DNA of 64,000 bases from Paractinoplanes ferrugineus (GCF_016862195.1 NZ_BOMM01000071.1:17593-81592), one strand, 5' to 3'; shown: positions 17,028 through 26,158, counted from the first letter of the stretch. Numbers and translations are program-made. Notes: generated by a model from the letters alone, not told the origin.

Positions 17028-18347
17028 ATGACCAACCTTCGGCGCGGCCGGGCTTTCCGGCTGCTGGCAGGCGGCCTCGGTGCCGCGATGACCCTCTCCG
17101 CCTGCATGGGCGGAACGACCGACTCCGGCAAGGACGCCGCGGCCGGCTACGACCCGAAGGCGGCGGTCACGATCACCTGGTGGACGGGCCAGCCCGAGGA
17201 GCAGGAGAAGGTCGCCGAACAGCTCGCGGCCGAATATCACACCGCCCATCCGAACGTCACGATCAAGGTGTCGCCCGGCGCGCCCACGACCGACGACCTG
17301 CTCACCAAGCTCTCCGCCGGATTCACGAGCGACAGCTACCCCGACATCTCGTACGCCTACGGGAACTGGGCGGGCGATCTGGGCGCGAGCGGCAAGGCGC
17401 AGGACCTCACCTCGTACGTCAATGATCCGTCCTTCGGTTGGACCGACTTCCCGCCCGCGGCTCGTGCCGTGGCCACCTCGGGTGGCAAGGTCATCGGCGT
17501 CCCGGCGCTGGTGGACAACCTCGCGCTGGTCTACAACAAGAAGCTGTTCGACGCCAAGGGCGTGGCCTATCCGACCGACGACTGGTCGTGGGACGACTTC
17601 CGGGCGGCCGCCAAGAAGCTCACCGACAAGTCGACGAACACCTACGGGACGGCCTATTCCGTCTCCGGCAGCGAGGACACCACCTGGCATCTGTGGCCGA
17701 TCCTGTGGCAGCACGGCGGCAAGATCCTCGACGGCGACAAGCCGGCCTTCAACTCCGACGCCGGGGTGGCCGCGCTCGAGACGCTGCGCCAGATGGCGGT
17801 CGACGACAAGTCGATGTACCTCGACCAGACCGACGAGAAATACGCACCCCTGTTCAACAGCGGACACGTCGCCATGATGATGTCCGGCCCCTGGTCCCTC
17901 CTGGAGATCAAGGAGGCCAAGCTGGCGTACGGGGTGGTGAACCTGCCCGGCTACCACGGCGACCACCAGACCGTTTCCGGCCCCGACCTGTGGGTGCTGT
18001 TCGACCACGGCGACGTGAACCGGGCCGGCGCCACCCGCGACTTCGTGAAATGGCTGACCAGCGCCTCGGTCGATCCGAGATGGAACCTCGCGGTCGGCAA
18101 CCTGCCGCTGCGCCAGTCGGAGAAGGACTCGCCGGAGTTCGCCGCCTACGTCAAGGACTATCCGGGCGGCGACAAGTTCTTCGCCAACCTCGAGAACGCC
18201 AAGCAGGCCCGGCCGACCGCGCCCGGTTACGAGGTGTTGTCCCGCAACGTCGGCGACGCGATCGCCGCCGTGCTCCAGGGCCAGGCCCAGCCCAAGGCGG
18301 CGCTGGACACCGCGGCCAAGAAGTCCGTCGACGCGATCACCAACTGA
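17028..18347 (+). CDS. ABC sugar transporter, extracellular substrate-binding lipoprotein
   Basis: A 439-residue family-1 extracellular sugar-binding protein. The lipobox LSAC (Cys near residue 27) anchors it to the membrane outer face. The mature part shows the usual VTITWWTGQPEEQEKVAEQ opening and an aromatic pattern for sugar stacking. GAGG lies 10 bp before ATG 17028, 14 bp after the SIS gene. The stop TGA overlaps the start of the first permease (TGATG). It captures the substrate of this locus, likely a disaccharide or short oligosaccharide. Confidence 0.92.
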   Translation: MTNLRRGRAFRLLAGGLGAAMTLSACMGGTTDSGKDAAAGYDPKAAVTITWWTGQPEEQEKVAEQLAAEYHTAHPNVTIKVSPGAPTTDDLLTKLSAGFTSDSYPDISYAYGNWAGDLGASGKAQDLTSYVNDPSFGWTDFPPAARAVATSGGKVIGVPALVDNLALVYNKKLFDAKGVAYPTDDWSWDDFRAAAKKLTDKSTNTYGTAYSVSGSEDTTWHLWPILWQHGGKILDGDKPAFNSDAGVAALETLRQMAVDDKSMYLDQTDEKYAPLFNSGHVAMMMSGPWSLLEIKEAKLAYGVVNLPGYHGDHQTVSGPDLWVLFDHGDVNRAGATRDFVKWLTSASVDPRWNLAVGNLPLRQSEKDSPEFAAYVKDYPGGDKFFANLENAKQARPTAPGYEVLSRNVGDAIAAVLQGQAQPKAALDTAAKKSVDAITN

Positions 18348-19276
18348 TGGCGCTCACCTTCGCGGTTCCCCGCTCCTCGGCCGCCGTCAAGAAGCCGCGT
18401 GGCCGCGCCGTCCGTCGTAATCTCACCGGCTGGGCCTTCGCCGGCCCGGCCACCCTGATCGTCATCGGTCTGTCGATCTTCCCGGCGGTGTGGGCGTTCT
18501 TCATCTCGCGGGCCAAGTGGAACGGCATCGCGCCGGCCACCGAGGTCGGCTGGCGCAACTACCGGTTGCTGTTGCAGGACCCCGACATGATCGCGGCGAC
18601 GAAGCACACCCTGCTGCTCACGGCGCTGTTCGTGCCGGGCTCGATCGGGCTCGGCATGGTGATCGCGATCGCGCTCAACCAGAAGATCCGGCTGATCGGC
18701 TTCTACCGCACCTGCATCTTCGTGCCCTACGTGGCGTCGGCGGCGGCCACCGGCATCCTGGCCGGCTTCGTCTTCAACCCGCAGTTCGGCGTGGCCAACG
18801 ACCTGCTCCGCAACCTCGGGTTGCCGCAGCAGCAGTTCCTGGAGAACCCGCACCAGGCGATCTACATCATCTGCCTGATCGCGCTCTGGGGCGAGGTCGG
18901 TTTCACCACCGTCATCTACCTGGCGGCGTTGCAGGACATCCCGCGCGATCTGATCGAGGCGGCGCGGATGGACGGTGCTTCGAAGTGGCGCGTCTTCCGG
19001 CACGTGACGCTGCCGGAGCTGCGGCCGGTGACGGTGTTCGCGGCGATCTGGCAGACGATCACCGCGATGCAGCTGTTCGACCTGATCTACACGACCACCC
19101 GCGGCGGGCCGCTGAACAGCACCCAGACGATCGTCTACTACATCTACGAGCTGGCCTTCCAGACCCAGCGCTTGGGATACGGGGCGGCCGCCGCGTACCT
19201 GCTGTTCCTGGTGACCTTGCTGTTGTCCCTGCTCGTCATCTGGTATTCGCGGCGCCGCGGGTCGGAGGTGTTCTGA
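18347..19276 (+). CDS. ABC sugar transporter permease 1 (MalF-like)
   Basis: A 309-residue inner-membrane subunit with six predicted TM segments; the first follows the basic N-terminus KKPRGRAVRRN. The EAA loop contacting the ATPase is present as DLIEAARMDGASKWRVFRHVTLPEL. ATG 18347 overlaps the lipoprotein stop and the stop overlaps the next start, both as TGATG, indicating translational coupling. It forms the pore with permease 2. Confidence 0.92.
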   Translation: MALTFAVPRSSAAVKKPRGRAVRRNLTGWAFAGPATLIVIGLSIFPAVWAFFISRAKWNGIAPATEVGWRNYRLLLQDPDMIAATKHTLLLTALFVPGSIGLGMVIAIALNQKIRLIGFYRTCIFVPYVASAAATGILAGFVFNPQFGVANDLLRNLGLPQQQFLENPHQAIYIICLIALWGEVGFTTVIYLAALQDIPRDLIEAARMDGASKWRVFRHVTLPELRPVTVFAAIWQTITAMQLFDLIYTTTRGGPLNSTQTIVYYIYELAFQTQRLGYGAAAAYLLFLVTLLLSLLVIWYSRRRGSEVF

Positions 19277-20097
19277 TGCGCTGGAAACTCCCGTTCAGCC
19301 CCTGGCATCTCCTGCTCATGCCACTCGCGCTGATCTTCGTGCTGCCGCTCGTGCAGATGCTGCTCACCAGCTTCATGAGCAGTGCCGAGATCAACCAGTT
19401 CCCGCCCAAACTGATCCCGACGAGCCTGCATCTCGAGGGCTACCGTCACCTGTTCGCCGAGACGCCGGCGCTGCGCTGGTTCGCCAACACGGTGCTTGTG
19501 TCCGGCATCGCAGTGATCAGCCATCTGGCCCTGTGCTCGATGGCCGGCTACGGCTTCGCCCGGCTCAAGTTCGCCGGTCGCGGACTCGCGTTCGTGCTGA
19601 TCCTGGCGACCGTGATGATCCCGATCCAGCTGCTGATGATCCCGACCTACCTGATGTTCGCCCGGATCGGCATCGTCGACACCCTGGCCGCCGCCTACGT
19701 CCCGTGGCTCGCCTCGGCGTTCGGCATCTTCCTGATGCGGCAGTTCTTCCTCGGTCTGCCGGCCGAACTGGAGGAGGCCGCGCTCATCGACGGTGCCGGG
19801 CCGTGGCGGACGTTCCGGAGCATCGTGCTGCCGCTCGCCAAACCGGCCCTGACCACCCTGGCGATCATCACGCTGCTGTGGAGCTGGAACGACCTGCTGT
19901 GGCCACTCGTCGCGATCTCCGACGACCACACGTTCACGCTGCAGGTCGGGCTGGCCAACTTCCAGGGCATGCGCCGCACCGAATGGTCGCAGCTGATGGC
20001 CGGCAACGTGCTCGCCACCATGCCGCTGATCCTGGCGTTCCTGTTCGCCCAACGGAAGTTCATCGCGACGATGACCTTCACCGGCATCAAGGGCTGA
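19276..20097 (+). CDS. ABC sugar transporter permease 2 (MalG-like)
   Basis: A 273-residue inner-membrane permease with six TM segments and the EAA loop ELEEAALIDGAGPWRTFRSIVLPL. It is coupled to permease 1 by TGATG. No ATPase gene follows; actinobacterial importers of this class normally share the MsiK-type multi-sugar ATPase encoded elsewhere. The 3' end overlaps the convergent PfkB gene by 11 bp, so the importer operon ends here. Confidence 0.92.
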   Translation: MRWKLPFSPWHLLLMPLALIFVLPLVQMLLTSFMSSAEINQFPPKLIPTSLHLEGYRHLFAETPALRWFANTVLVSGIAVISHLALCSMAGYGFARLKFAGRGLAFVLILATVMIPIQLLMIPTYLMFARIGIVDTLAAAYVPWLASAFGIFLMRQFFLGLPAELEEAALIDGAGPWRTFRSIVLPLAKPALTTLAIITLLWSWNDLLWPLVAISDDHTFTLQVGLANFQGMRRTEWSQLMAGNVLATMPLILAFLFAQRKFIATMTFTGIKG

Positions 20098-20995
20098 CGA
20101 TGTCCGCCCGCGTCGCCTGGGCGGCCGTGCCACCGGCCGCCCGGGTGCTCAGCGAACCCGCCACCGCGGCCCAGCCGATCGCCTCGGCGATGGCCAGGCC
20201 GCCGAGCCGCGCCGCCAGGAAACCGGCGTTGAAGCTGTCCCCGGCCCCGGTCGTGTCGACCACCTCGACCGCCCGGCCCGGGGCGTCGCAGGTGCCGCCC
20301 GGCCACCAGGCCCTGGCGCCGGCCGCGCCGTTCTTCATCACCACGGTCGGGCCGCCGGCGACCAGTTTGGAGGCGGCCTCGTCGACGTCGTCGAGGCCGG
20401 CGATCGCGCGCAGCTCGTTGGCGTTGGGCAGGAAGACGTCGGTGTGCTCGAGGATCGACGCGATCGACTCCCAGCGCTCGGCCGGGTCCCAGTTCGTGTC
20501 GAGCGACGTGCTCAGTCCGGCCCGCCGTGCCCGGGCGAACACCTCGGCCAGGCCCGACGCCAGGCCCGGCTGCAGGTACAGCGAGGCCACGTGCAGGTGC
20601 CGGGCCGACGCCAGCAGGTCGTCGCTCACATCGGACGGACGCAGCGCCGCGATCGTGCCCGGCAGTGTGAGCATGCCGCGATCGTCCGGTTCGGACAGCA
20701 CCACGGTCAGGCCGGTCGGGGCGCCCCGGCCGTCGACCGCCAGCAGTGTCACCCCGAGCGCGGACAGCTGCGCGCGCACCAGCCCGCCGAACACGTCGTC
20801 GCCCACCGCGGCGAGCAGCCCGGTGCGCAACCCGAGCCGGGCACAGCCGGCCGCGGTGATCGCCGCCGAACCGCCGAGCACCAGGTCGGCCGCCGTGAGC
20901 AACTGCTCGGCCTGGCCGAACCGGGGGCGCACGTCACCGCGCAGCAGCAGGTCGGGGTTGGCGTCGCCGACCACCAGGACATCGAACTCGGCCAT
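20087..20995 (-). CDS. PfkB-family carbohydrate kinase
   Basis: A 302-residue ribokinase-superfamily kinase. The N-terminal motif VVGDANPDLLLRGD and the glycine motif LGGSAAITAAGCARLGLRTGLL are present; the ATP/catalytic motif DTTGAGDSFNAGFLAARL contains the catalytic Asp near residue 250. ATG 20995 follows GGAGG at 6 bp. It transcribes opposite to the importer but lies inside the locus, and nothing else in the locus would phosphorylate the free sugar made by GH4. It may therefore be the first kinase (galactosamine or galactose to the 6-phosphate). That substrate is inference; fructo- or ribokinase activity cannot be excluded. Confidence 0.85.
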   Translation of the reverse strand: MAEFDVLVVGDANPDLLLRGDVRPRFGQAEQLLTAADLVLGGSAAITAAGCARLGLRTGLLAAVGDDVFGGLVRAQLSALGVTLLAVDGRGAPTGLTVVLSEPDDRGMLTLPGTIAALRPSDVSDDLLASARHLHVASLYLQPGLASGLAEVFARARRAGLSTSLDTNWDPAERWESIASILEHTDVFLPNANELRAIAGLDDVDEAASKLVAGGPTVVMKNGAAGARAWWPGGTCDAPGRAVEVVDTTGAGDSFNAGFLAARLGGLAIAEAIGWAAVAGSLSTRAAGGTAAQATRADIVSP

Positions 20996-21097
20996 GACCG
21001 CCTCCAGTCTCTCCGATCCCGCAGCACGGTACGCGTACGGCTGCCGCTTGGCACCGGCACGTTCGGTCATTTTCCGGCATGAGACGGGGCAATCATC

Positions 21098-22075
21098 ATG
21101 ATCGTTACTGTCACCCTGAATCCGGCCCTCGACCTGACCTACGCGGTCGACGCCCTCGTCCCGCACGGCACCCACCGCGTCGCCACAGTCGCCGAGCGCC
21201 CCGGCGGCAAAGGCCTCAACGTGGCCCGCGTGCTGCACACCCTCGGTGAGCCGGTCCTGGCCACCGGTCTGCTCGGCGGCGCGACCGGCACCCGGGTCGC
21301 CGCGCTGCTGTACGACGAAGGCGTACCGGCCGGCTTCGTGCGGATCGGCGGCGAGACCCGCCGTACGGTAGCGGTGGTCGACGGCCGCGACGCCACCGGC
21401 TTCTGGGAGCCCGGCCCGACGGTCACGCCGGCCGAGTGGGCGCTGTTCCTCGACGAGTTCCACGAACTGCTGGGTCCGGCCACTGTGGTCACGCTCAGCG
21501 GCTCACTCCCGCCGGGTGTGCCGCTCGACGCGTACGCGACGCTTGTCGCTCTCGCCAAGCAGGCCGGCGTCCCCGCCGTGCTCGACACGAGCGGCCCGGC
21601 GTTGCGCCACGGCCTGCTGGCCGCCCCGGCCCTGGCCAAACCGAACGCCGACGAACTGGCGGCCCTCGCACCCGCTTCCCGGCCCGCCCCGGCACCACCG
21701 GGCGGGCCCGCCACCGGGTCGATCGTCGCGGCCGTGCGCGGGCTGGCGGCGGGGCCGGTCGTCGTGTCGCGCGGGGCCGGCGGGCTCCTCGCCGTCACCC
21801 CCGACGAGGTGTGGGAGTGCGCTCCGCCCGTGCCCCTCGACGGAAACCCGACCGGGGCCGGCGATGCCTGCGTCGCCGCGCTCAGCCGCGGTCTGCGCGA
21901 CCGCACGCCCTGGCCGGAACTTCTCGCCGACGCCGTCGCACTCAGCGCGGCGGCCGTCGCCGCGCCGGTCGCCGGCGCCTTCGATCCCGACGTCTACCGG
22001 CAGACGCGCACCACCGCCCGCGCTGTCATCCCCGAAACCGCACCTGGAGGTCCTCGTGCTCGCACCCACCGGTGA
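21098..22075 (+). CDS. PfkB-family tagatose-6-phosphate / 1-phosphofructokinase
   Basis: A 325-residue kinase of the LacC/FruK branch. The opening IVTVTLNPALDLTY and the loop ERPGGKGLNVARVLHTLGEPV are diagnostic of that branch; the C-terminal motif LDGNPTGAGDACVAAL carries the catalytic Asp. LacC phosphorylates tagatose-6-phosphate to the 1,6-bisphosphate; FruK phosphorylates fructose-1-phosphate. With AgaS upstream and a class II aldolase overlapping downstream, and no fructose PTS here, the tagatose role is favoured. It overlaps the aldolase start by 20 bp. Confidence 0.87.
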   Translation: MIVTVTLNPALDLTYAVDALVPHGTHRVATVAERPGGKGLNVARVLHTLGEPVLATGLLGGATGTRVAALLYDEGVPAGFVRIGGETRRTVAVVDGRDATGFWEPGPTVTPAEWALFLDEFHELLGPATVVTLSGSLPPGVPLDAYATLVALAKQAGVPAVLDTSGPALRHGLLAAPALAKPNADELAALAPASRPAPAPPGGPATGSIVAAVRGLAAGPVVVSRGAGGLLAVTPDEVWECAPPVPLDGNPTGAGDACVAALSRGLRDRTPWPELLADAVALSAAAVAAPVAGAFDPDVYRQTRTTARAVIPETAPGGPRARTHR

Positions 22076-22904
22076 GCTGGTCGCCGCCGCGCACGCCGGC
22101 GGCGGCGCGGTCGGCGCCTTCAACGTCATCACCATCGAGCACGCCGAGGCCATCGTGGCCGGCGCCGAAGCGGCCGGGCTGCCGGTGATCCTGCAGATCA
22201 GCGAGAACGCGGTCCGTTTCCACCACGACCGCCTCGCGCCCATCGCGGCCGCCGCCCGGGCCATCGCGGCGTCCGCCGGCGTGCCGGTGGGACTGCATCT
22301 CGACCACGTCGAGTCCGATGAGCTGCTCGGCCAGGCGGCCGCCAACGGCTTCGGATCGGTCATGTACGACGCGTCCCGGCTGGCCTATGCCGACAACGTC
22401 GCGGCCACCGCCTCGGCCGTACGCCGCTGCCACGCCGCCGGGCTCTGGGTCGAGAGCGAGCTCGGCGAGATCGGTGGCAAGGGGGGCGCCCATGCCAAGG
22501 GGGCACGCACCGACCCGGCCGAGGCGGCCGCCTATGTCGCCACGACCGGCGTCGACGCGCTCGCTGTCGCGGTCGGATCGTCGCATGCGATGACCACCCG
22601 CAGCGCCCGCCTCGACCACGAGCTGATCGCCCGGCTGGCCGCCGCCGTGCCGGTGCCGCTGGTGCTGCACGGCTCCTCGGGCGTGCCGGACGACGAGCTG
22701 ACCGCGGCGGTGCGCGGCGGAATGGCGAAGATCAATATCGGAACCGCGCTCAACACCGCGTTCACCGGGACTGTCCGGGCGACGCTTGGCGAGCAGCCCG
22801 ACCTGGTCGATCCACGCCGTTACCTGTCGTCGGCACGCTCCGCCATGGCCGAAACAGTGTCGTCGGCCCTGCGGGTGCTCAAAGCGGGCGTAATCACCGC
22901 GTAA
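22056..22904 (+). CDS. Class II fructose/tagatose-bisphosphate aldolase
   Basis: A 282-residue zinc aldolase of the GatY/KbaY/FbaA family that splits tagatose- or fructose-1,6-bisphosphate into dihydroxyacetone phosphate and glyceraldehyde-3-phosphate. Zinc-site motifs are visible: LHLDHVES (catalytic Asp and first His), the GSSHAM His and the LHGSSG His; the phosphate loop is KINIGTALN. The length suits the tagatose-type subgroup. GTG 22056 has CTGGAGG 5 bp upstream, so it is translated from inside the kinase gene. Being next to the LacC-type kinase it completes a tagatose-6-phosphate route. Confidence 0.88.
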   Translation: MLAPTGELVAAAHAGGGAVGAFNVITIEHAEAIVAGAEAAGLPVILQISENAVRFHHDRLAPIAAAARAIAASAGVPVGLHLDHVESDELLGQAAANGFGSVMYDASRLAYADNVAATASAVRRCHAAGLWVESELGEIGGKGGAHAKGARTDPAEAAAYVATTGVDALAVAVGSSHAMTTRSARLDHELIARLAAAVPVPLVLHGSSGVPDDELTAAVRGGMAKINIGTALNTAFTGTVRATLGEQPDLVDPRRYLSSARSAMAETVSSALRVLKAGVITA

Positions 22905-22979
22905 CCTCAAGCAAGATCTACAGGCTGCTCACAGGTTCTTCCTAGAGAGCGGCTAGCACAACGGGCAAAAGTGGGCACC

Positions 22980-25121
22980 ATGACGTTGACCCTCGACCCT
23001 GACCCGGTCGTCGAGAACCCGGAGCCGTCCCGCCGCTCCCCGCTCGGCGATCGCGCCTGGGCCCGGCCCGCACTGTGGGTGCTGCTCGCCGGCACCGCGG
23101 TGCTCTACCTGTGGAACCTGTCCGCCTCCGGCTGGGCGAACGAGTTCTACGCGGCCTCCGCCCAAGCCGGCTCACAATCATGGAAGGCCTGGCTGTTCGC
23201 CTCCCTCGACGCGGGCAACGCCATCACCGTCGACAAACCACCCGCGGCCATGTGGGTGATGGGCCTGTCGATGCGCCTCTTCGGAGTGAACAGCTCGGCC
23301 CTGCTCGTCCCGCAGGCCCTGATGGGTGTCGCCGGCGTGTGGCTGTTGCACAACGCGGTACGCCGCTGGTTCGGTCCGGTGGCCGGGCTGATCGCCGGAA
23401 CCACCCTCGCCCTGACCCCGGTCGCCGTGCTGATGTTCCGCTTCGACAACCCCGACGCCCTGCTCGTGCTGCTGATGGTCGCCGCCGCCTACGCCACGGT
23501 CCGGGCTGTCGAGACCGCATCGTGGAAGTGGCTCACCCTGGTGGGCGTACTCCTCGGCTTCGGCTTCCTCACCAAAATGCTCCAGGCTTTCCTGGTGTTG
23601 CCCGGGTTCGCGCTGGTCTATCTGATCGCCGCCCCGACCAGCCTCGGGAAGAGACTGCGCGACCTGCTCCTCGGCGGCTTGGCCCTGATCATCTCCGGCG
23701 GCTGGTTCGTGCTCCTGGTCTCCCTGTGGCCGGCCGGCTCCCGGCCCTACATCGCCGGATCCACCAACAACACTCTCTGGCAGCTGGCGATCGGCTACAA
23801 CGGCCTCGGCCGCATCTTCGGCGGCGACGGCAACGGCGGTGGCGGCGGCGGTCGCGGCCCCGGCGGCCTCGGCTCCGGTGGGGCCGGCGATCTCGGCGGG
23901 GCCGGCGCTCGTGGTTTCGGGGGCGGCTTCGGTGGTTTCGGCGGGCAGACCGGGATCGGCCGGATGTTCGGCGCCAGCTTCGGCCCGGAAATATCCTGGC
24001 TCCTGCCGGCCGCGCTGATCGCGCTGGTCGCGCTCCTGCTCTTCACGGCCAGAGCACCGCGCACCGACCGCACCCGCGCCGCCGCCGTCCTCTGGGGCGG
24101 ATGGACGCTGGTCACCGGTTTGGTGTTCAGCTTCATGAGCGGCACCGTGCACCCGTATTACACAGTGGCCCTGGCGCCCGGCATCGCCGCCCTGGTAGCG
24201 ATCGGCGCCCGAGTGCTGTGGGGCCGCCGGGACCAGGTCCTCGCCCGAGCCGGCCTGGCCACGATGGTCGTGGCCACCGCCGTCTGGGACTTCGTCCTGC
24301 TGGGCCGGCTGTCCTGGGCCCCCGGCCTGCGCTGGTTCATCCTGATCGCCGGCCTCGTGGCCGGCGCGGCGTTCCTGCTCCCCGCCAAGCTGCTCCGCCG
24401 CGCCGGCGTAGTGCTGGTGACGGCAGTTGCCGTGGCCGCCACCGGCGCGGCGACCGCCGCCTGGGGAGTCGGCACCGCTTCGGTCGCACACAGCGGCTCG
24501 ATCCCCACCTCCGGCCCGGCCGGCTCGTCGGGTGGCGGCGGCTTCGGCCGCGGCGGCTTCCCCCGCGGCGGTTTTCCTGGTGGCGACGTCCCGGGCGGCG
24601 GCTTCCCCGGCGGTGGCTTCCCCGGCGGTGGAGCCGTCCCGGGCGGCGGCTTCCCCGGCGGCGACGCCGGTGGCCCTGACCTTGGCGCGCCTGACCTCGG
24701 CGCGCCGGACGATGGTGCGCCGGACGATGGGCGGAGTAGCGGTAGCCGCGGCAGGCGCACTGGCGGCTTCGGCGGCGGCCAGGTCAGCTCCGAAGTGGTG
24801 GCGCTGCTCAAGGCGACGAACAACAGGTGGGCGGCGGCCACGAACGGCTCCATGCAAGCAGCCCCGCTCCAACTGGGAAGCGGCAAGCCGGTCATGGCGA
24901 TCGGCGGCTTCACCGGCAGCGACCCGTCACCGACGCTCGCCCAGTTCCAGGCCTACGTGAAGGCGGGCGAGGTCCGCTACTACATCGGCGGTGGCTTCGG
25001 CGGTCGCGGTCGTGGCAGCGGCGACGGGCAGTCGATCAGTCAGTGGGTGGCGGACAACTACACCTCGACCACGGTCGGCGGCAGCACCGTCTACGACCTG
25101 ACCCGGCCGAAAACCGCCTGA
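22980..25121 (+). CDS. GT39-family membrane glycosyltransferase (ArnT/PMT-like)
   Basis: A 713-residue polytopic protein of the dolichyl-phosphate-mannose protein mannosyltransferase superfamily, which transfers a sugar from a polyprenyl-phosphate carrier onto protein or lipid. The first luminal loop has WANEFYAASAQAG, and VDKPPAAMWVMGLSMRLFG is typical of this actinobacterial group. About ten TM segments run to residue 500. Two low-complexity inserts interrupt it: a Gly-rich loop near residues 285-320 and a Gly/Pro/Phe-rich stretch near 515-600 with GGGFPGG repeats, before a conserved C-terminal domain. GTG 22971 is an alternative start; neither has a clear ribosome site. It seems unrelated to the sugar locus upstream. 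Confidence 0.85.
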   Translation: MTLTLDPDPVVENPEPSRRSPLGDRAWARPALWVLLAGTAVLYLWNLSASGWANEFYAASAQAGSQSWKAWLFASLDAGNAITVDKPPAAMWVMGLSMRLFGVNSSALLVPQALMGVAGVWLLHNAVRRWFGPVAGLIAGTTLALTPVAVLMFRFDNPDALLVLLMVAAAYATVRAVETASWKWLTLVGVLLGFGFLTKMLQAFLVLPGFALVYLIAAPTSLGKRLRDLLLGGLALIISGGWFVLLVSLWPAGSRPYIAGSTNNTLWQLAIGYNGLGRIFGGDGNGGGGGGRGPGGLGSGGAGDLGGAGARGFGGGFGGFGGQTGIGRMFGASFGPEISWLLPAALIALVALLLFTARAPRTDRTRAAAVLWGGWTLVTGLVFSFMSGTVHPYYTVALAPGIAALVAIGARVLWGRRDQVLARAGLATMVVATAVWDFVLLGRLSWAPGLRWFILIAGLVAGAAFLLPAKLLRRAGVVLVTAVAVAATGAATAAWGVGTASVAHSGSIPTSGPAGSSGGGGFGRGGFPRGGFPGGDVPGGGFPGGGFPGGGAVPGGGFPGGDAGGPDLGAPDLGAPDDGAPDDGRSSGSRGRRTGGFGGGQVSSEVVALLKATNNRWAAATNGSMQAAPLQLGSGKPVMAIGGFTGSDPSPTLAQFQAYVKAGEVRYYIGGGFGGRGRGSGDGQSISQWVADNYTSTTVGGSTVYDLTRPKTA

Positions 25122-25790
25122 GCGACGACGGCCAGGGCGTGTTCGGTGTGGTTGAGGCGCCGGCCGCCGTCCTCGGTGCCGGTGACGATGTCCTCGAGGC
25201 GTACGCCGAAGCGGCCGGGCAGGTAGATGCCCGGTTCGATGGAGAAGCACATGCCGGGTACGAGTGGCTGCTTCTCCCCCGCGACCAGGTACGGCGGTTC
25301 GTGGGTGGTGACGCCGATGCCGTGGCCGGTGCGGTGGATGAAGTATTCGCCGTAGCCGGCGTCGCGGATCACCTGGCGGGCCACCCAGTCGATCTCCTCG
25401 CTGGGCACGCCCGGCTTGACCGCCTCGAAGGCGGCCTGCTGGGGCCGTCGGGACCGGAACCGACGACCGTGAAGTCGACCTGCTCGTGGCCGAACCGGCG
25501 CAGGAGGGCGGCCAGGTCGGCGGCGACCTCGGTCTCGCGGCGACCGGCGAAGCGTACGCCCAGGATCTCGCCGTATGCGGAGTCGGCGGCCGCCCCGGCC
25601 GCCGCCAGCCGGTCGAGTTCGCGCTGGTCCTTGCTGGCCCGCAGCATCGGCTGGCACACCGACGACGCGTGGTAGCCGGTGCCGGGCAGCGCCTACTGGA
25701 GGCCGATCAGGTGCATCGCCCAGGTGGAGTCGGAGATGCCGTACCGGCCGCCGGGACGCATCAGGGGCGCGACCGCGTGGTAGGGGTCCC
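25091..25790 (-). pseudogene. M24-family aminopeptidase (Xaa-Pro peptidase), disrupted
   Basis: Three stretches of one M24 metallopeptidase are in different states. Residues from the N-terminal part (PGGRYGISDSTWAMHLIGLQ) run into an in-frame TAG at 25693-25695, where homologues have a sense codon before ALPGT. The frame then continues through the EILGVRFAGRRETEVAADLA segment. At about 25440 it shifts, and the C-terminal part (QQAAFEAVKPGVPSEEIDW, HRTGHGIGV, MCFSIEPGIYLPG) is in another frame. About 50 codons expected between GSGPDG and QQAAF, including two metal-binding Asp residues, are missing. The intact end still carries His and Glu ligands. The 5' end is also eroded. It overlaps the GT39 gene by 31 bp. 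Confidence 0.85.
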
Positions 25791-25891
25791 TCGAAGCGGA
25801 CAACGGGCGCTGACGTACAGAAATCCGGGCCGATCGTGCCCGGCACATCCCCCGTAGAGGATGAGGCACAGCCGGCCCGGATACCCCGCTT

Positions 25892-26158
25892 CTAGATGAA
25901 CGAACGCAGGATCACCACGGCGAAGAAGACGATGATGAAGGCCAGGTCGATCCCGACGCCGCCGACGCGCAGCGGGGGGATCAGGCGGCGCACCGGGGCG
26001 AGCACCGGCTCGGTCACCGCCGTCACGCCGCGGGTGAGTTGGTAGCGGACCGAACCGACCGTCATCGGGCCGGCCAGCGCGACGGACCAGTCCAGGATCG
26101 CGCGCACCACCAGGAGCAGCTGGAACAGCAGAAGCAGGAAGCTGACCAGGGCGAGCAT
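25892..26158 (-). CDS. YggT-family membrane protein
   Basis: An 88-residue protein with two hydrophobic helices, the usual YggT size and shape. The conserved mid-loop TEPVLAPVRRLIPPLRVGGVGIDLA is the family signature. ATG 26158 has GGAGG 5 bp upstream. YggT proteins normally lie in the division cluster next to sepF and divIVA; here it is alone, beside a pseudogene, so this may be a second copy. The molecular role is unknown, with links to osmotic or division functions in other bacteria. Confidence 0.9.
   Translation of the reverse strand: MLALVSFLLLLFQLLLVVRAILDWSVALAGPMTVGSVRYQLTRGVTAVTEPVLAPVRRLIPPLRVGGVGIDLAFIIVFFAVVILRSFI

Noticed and set aside
20996..21463. Upstream extension of the minus-strand PfkB gene
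   Set aside because: The kinase motif begins right after ATG 20995, which has a good GGAGG site; the extension runs antisense to the LacC-type gene.
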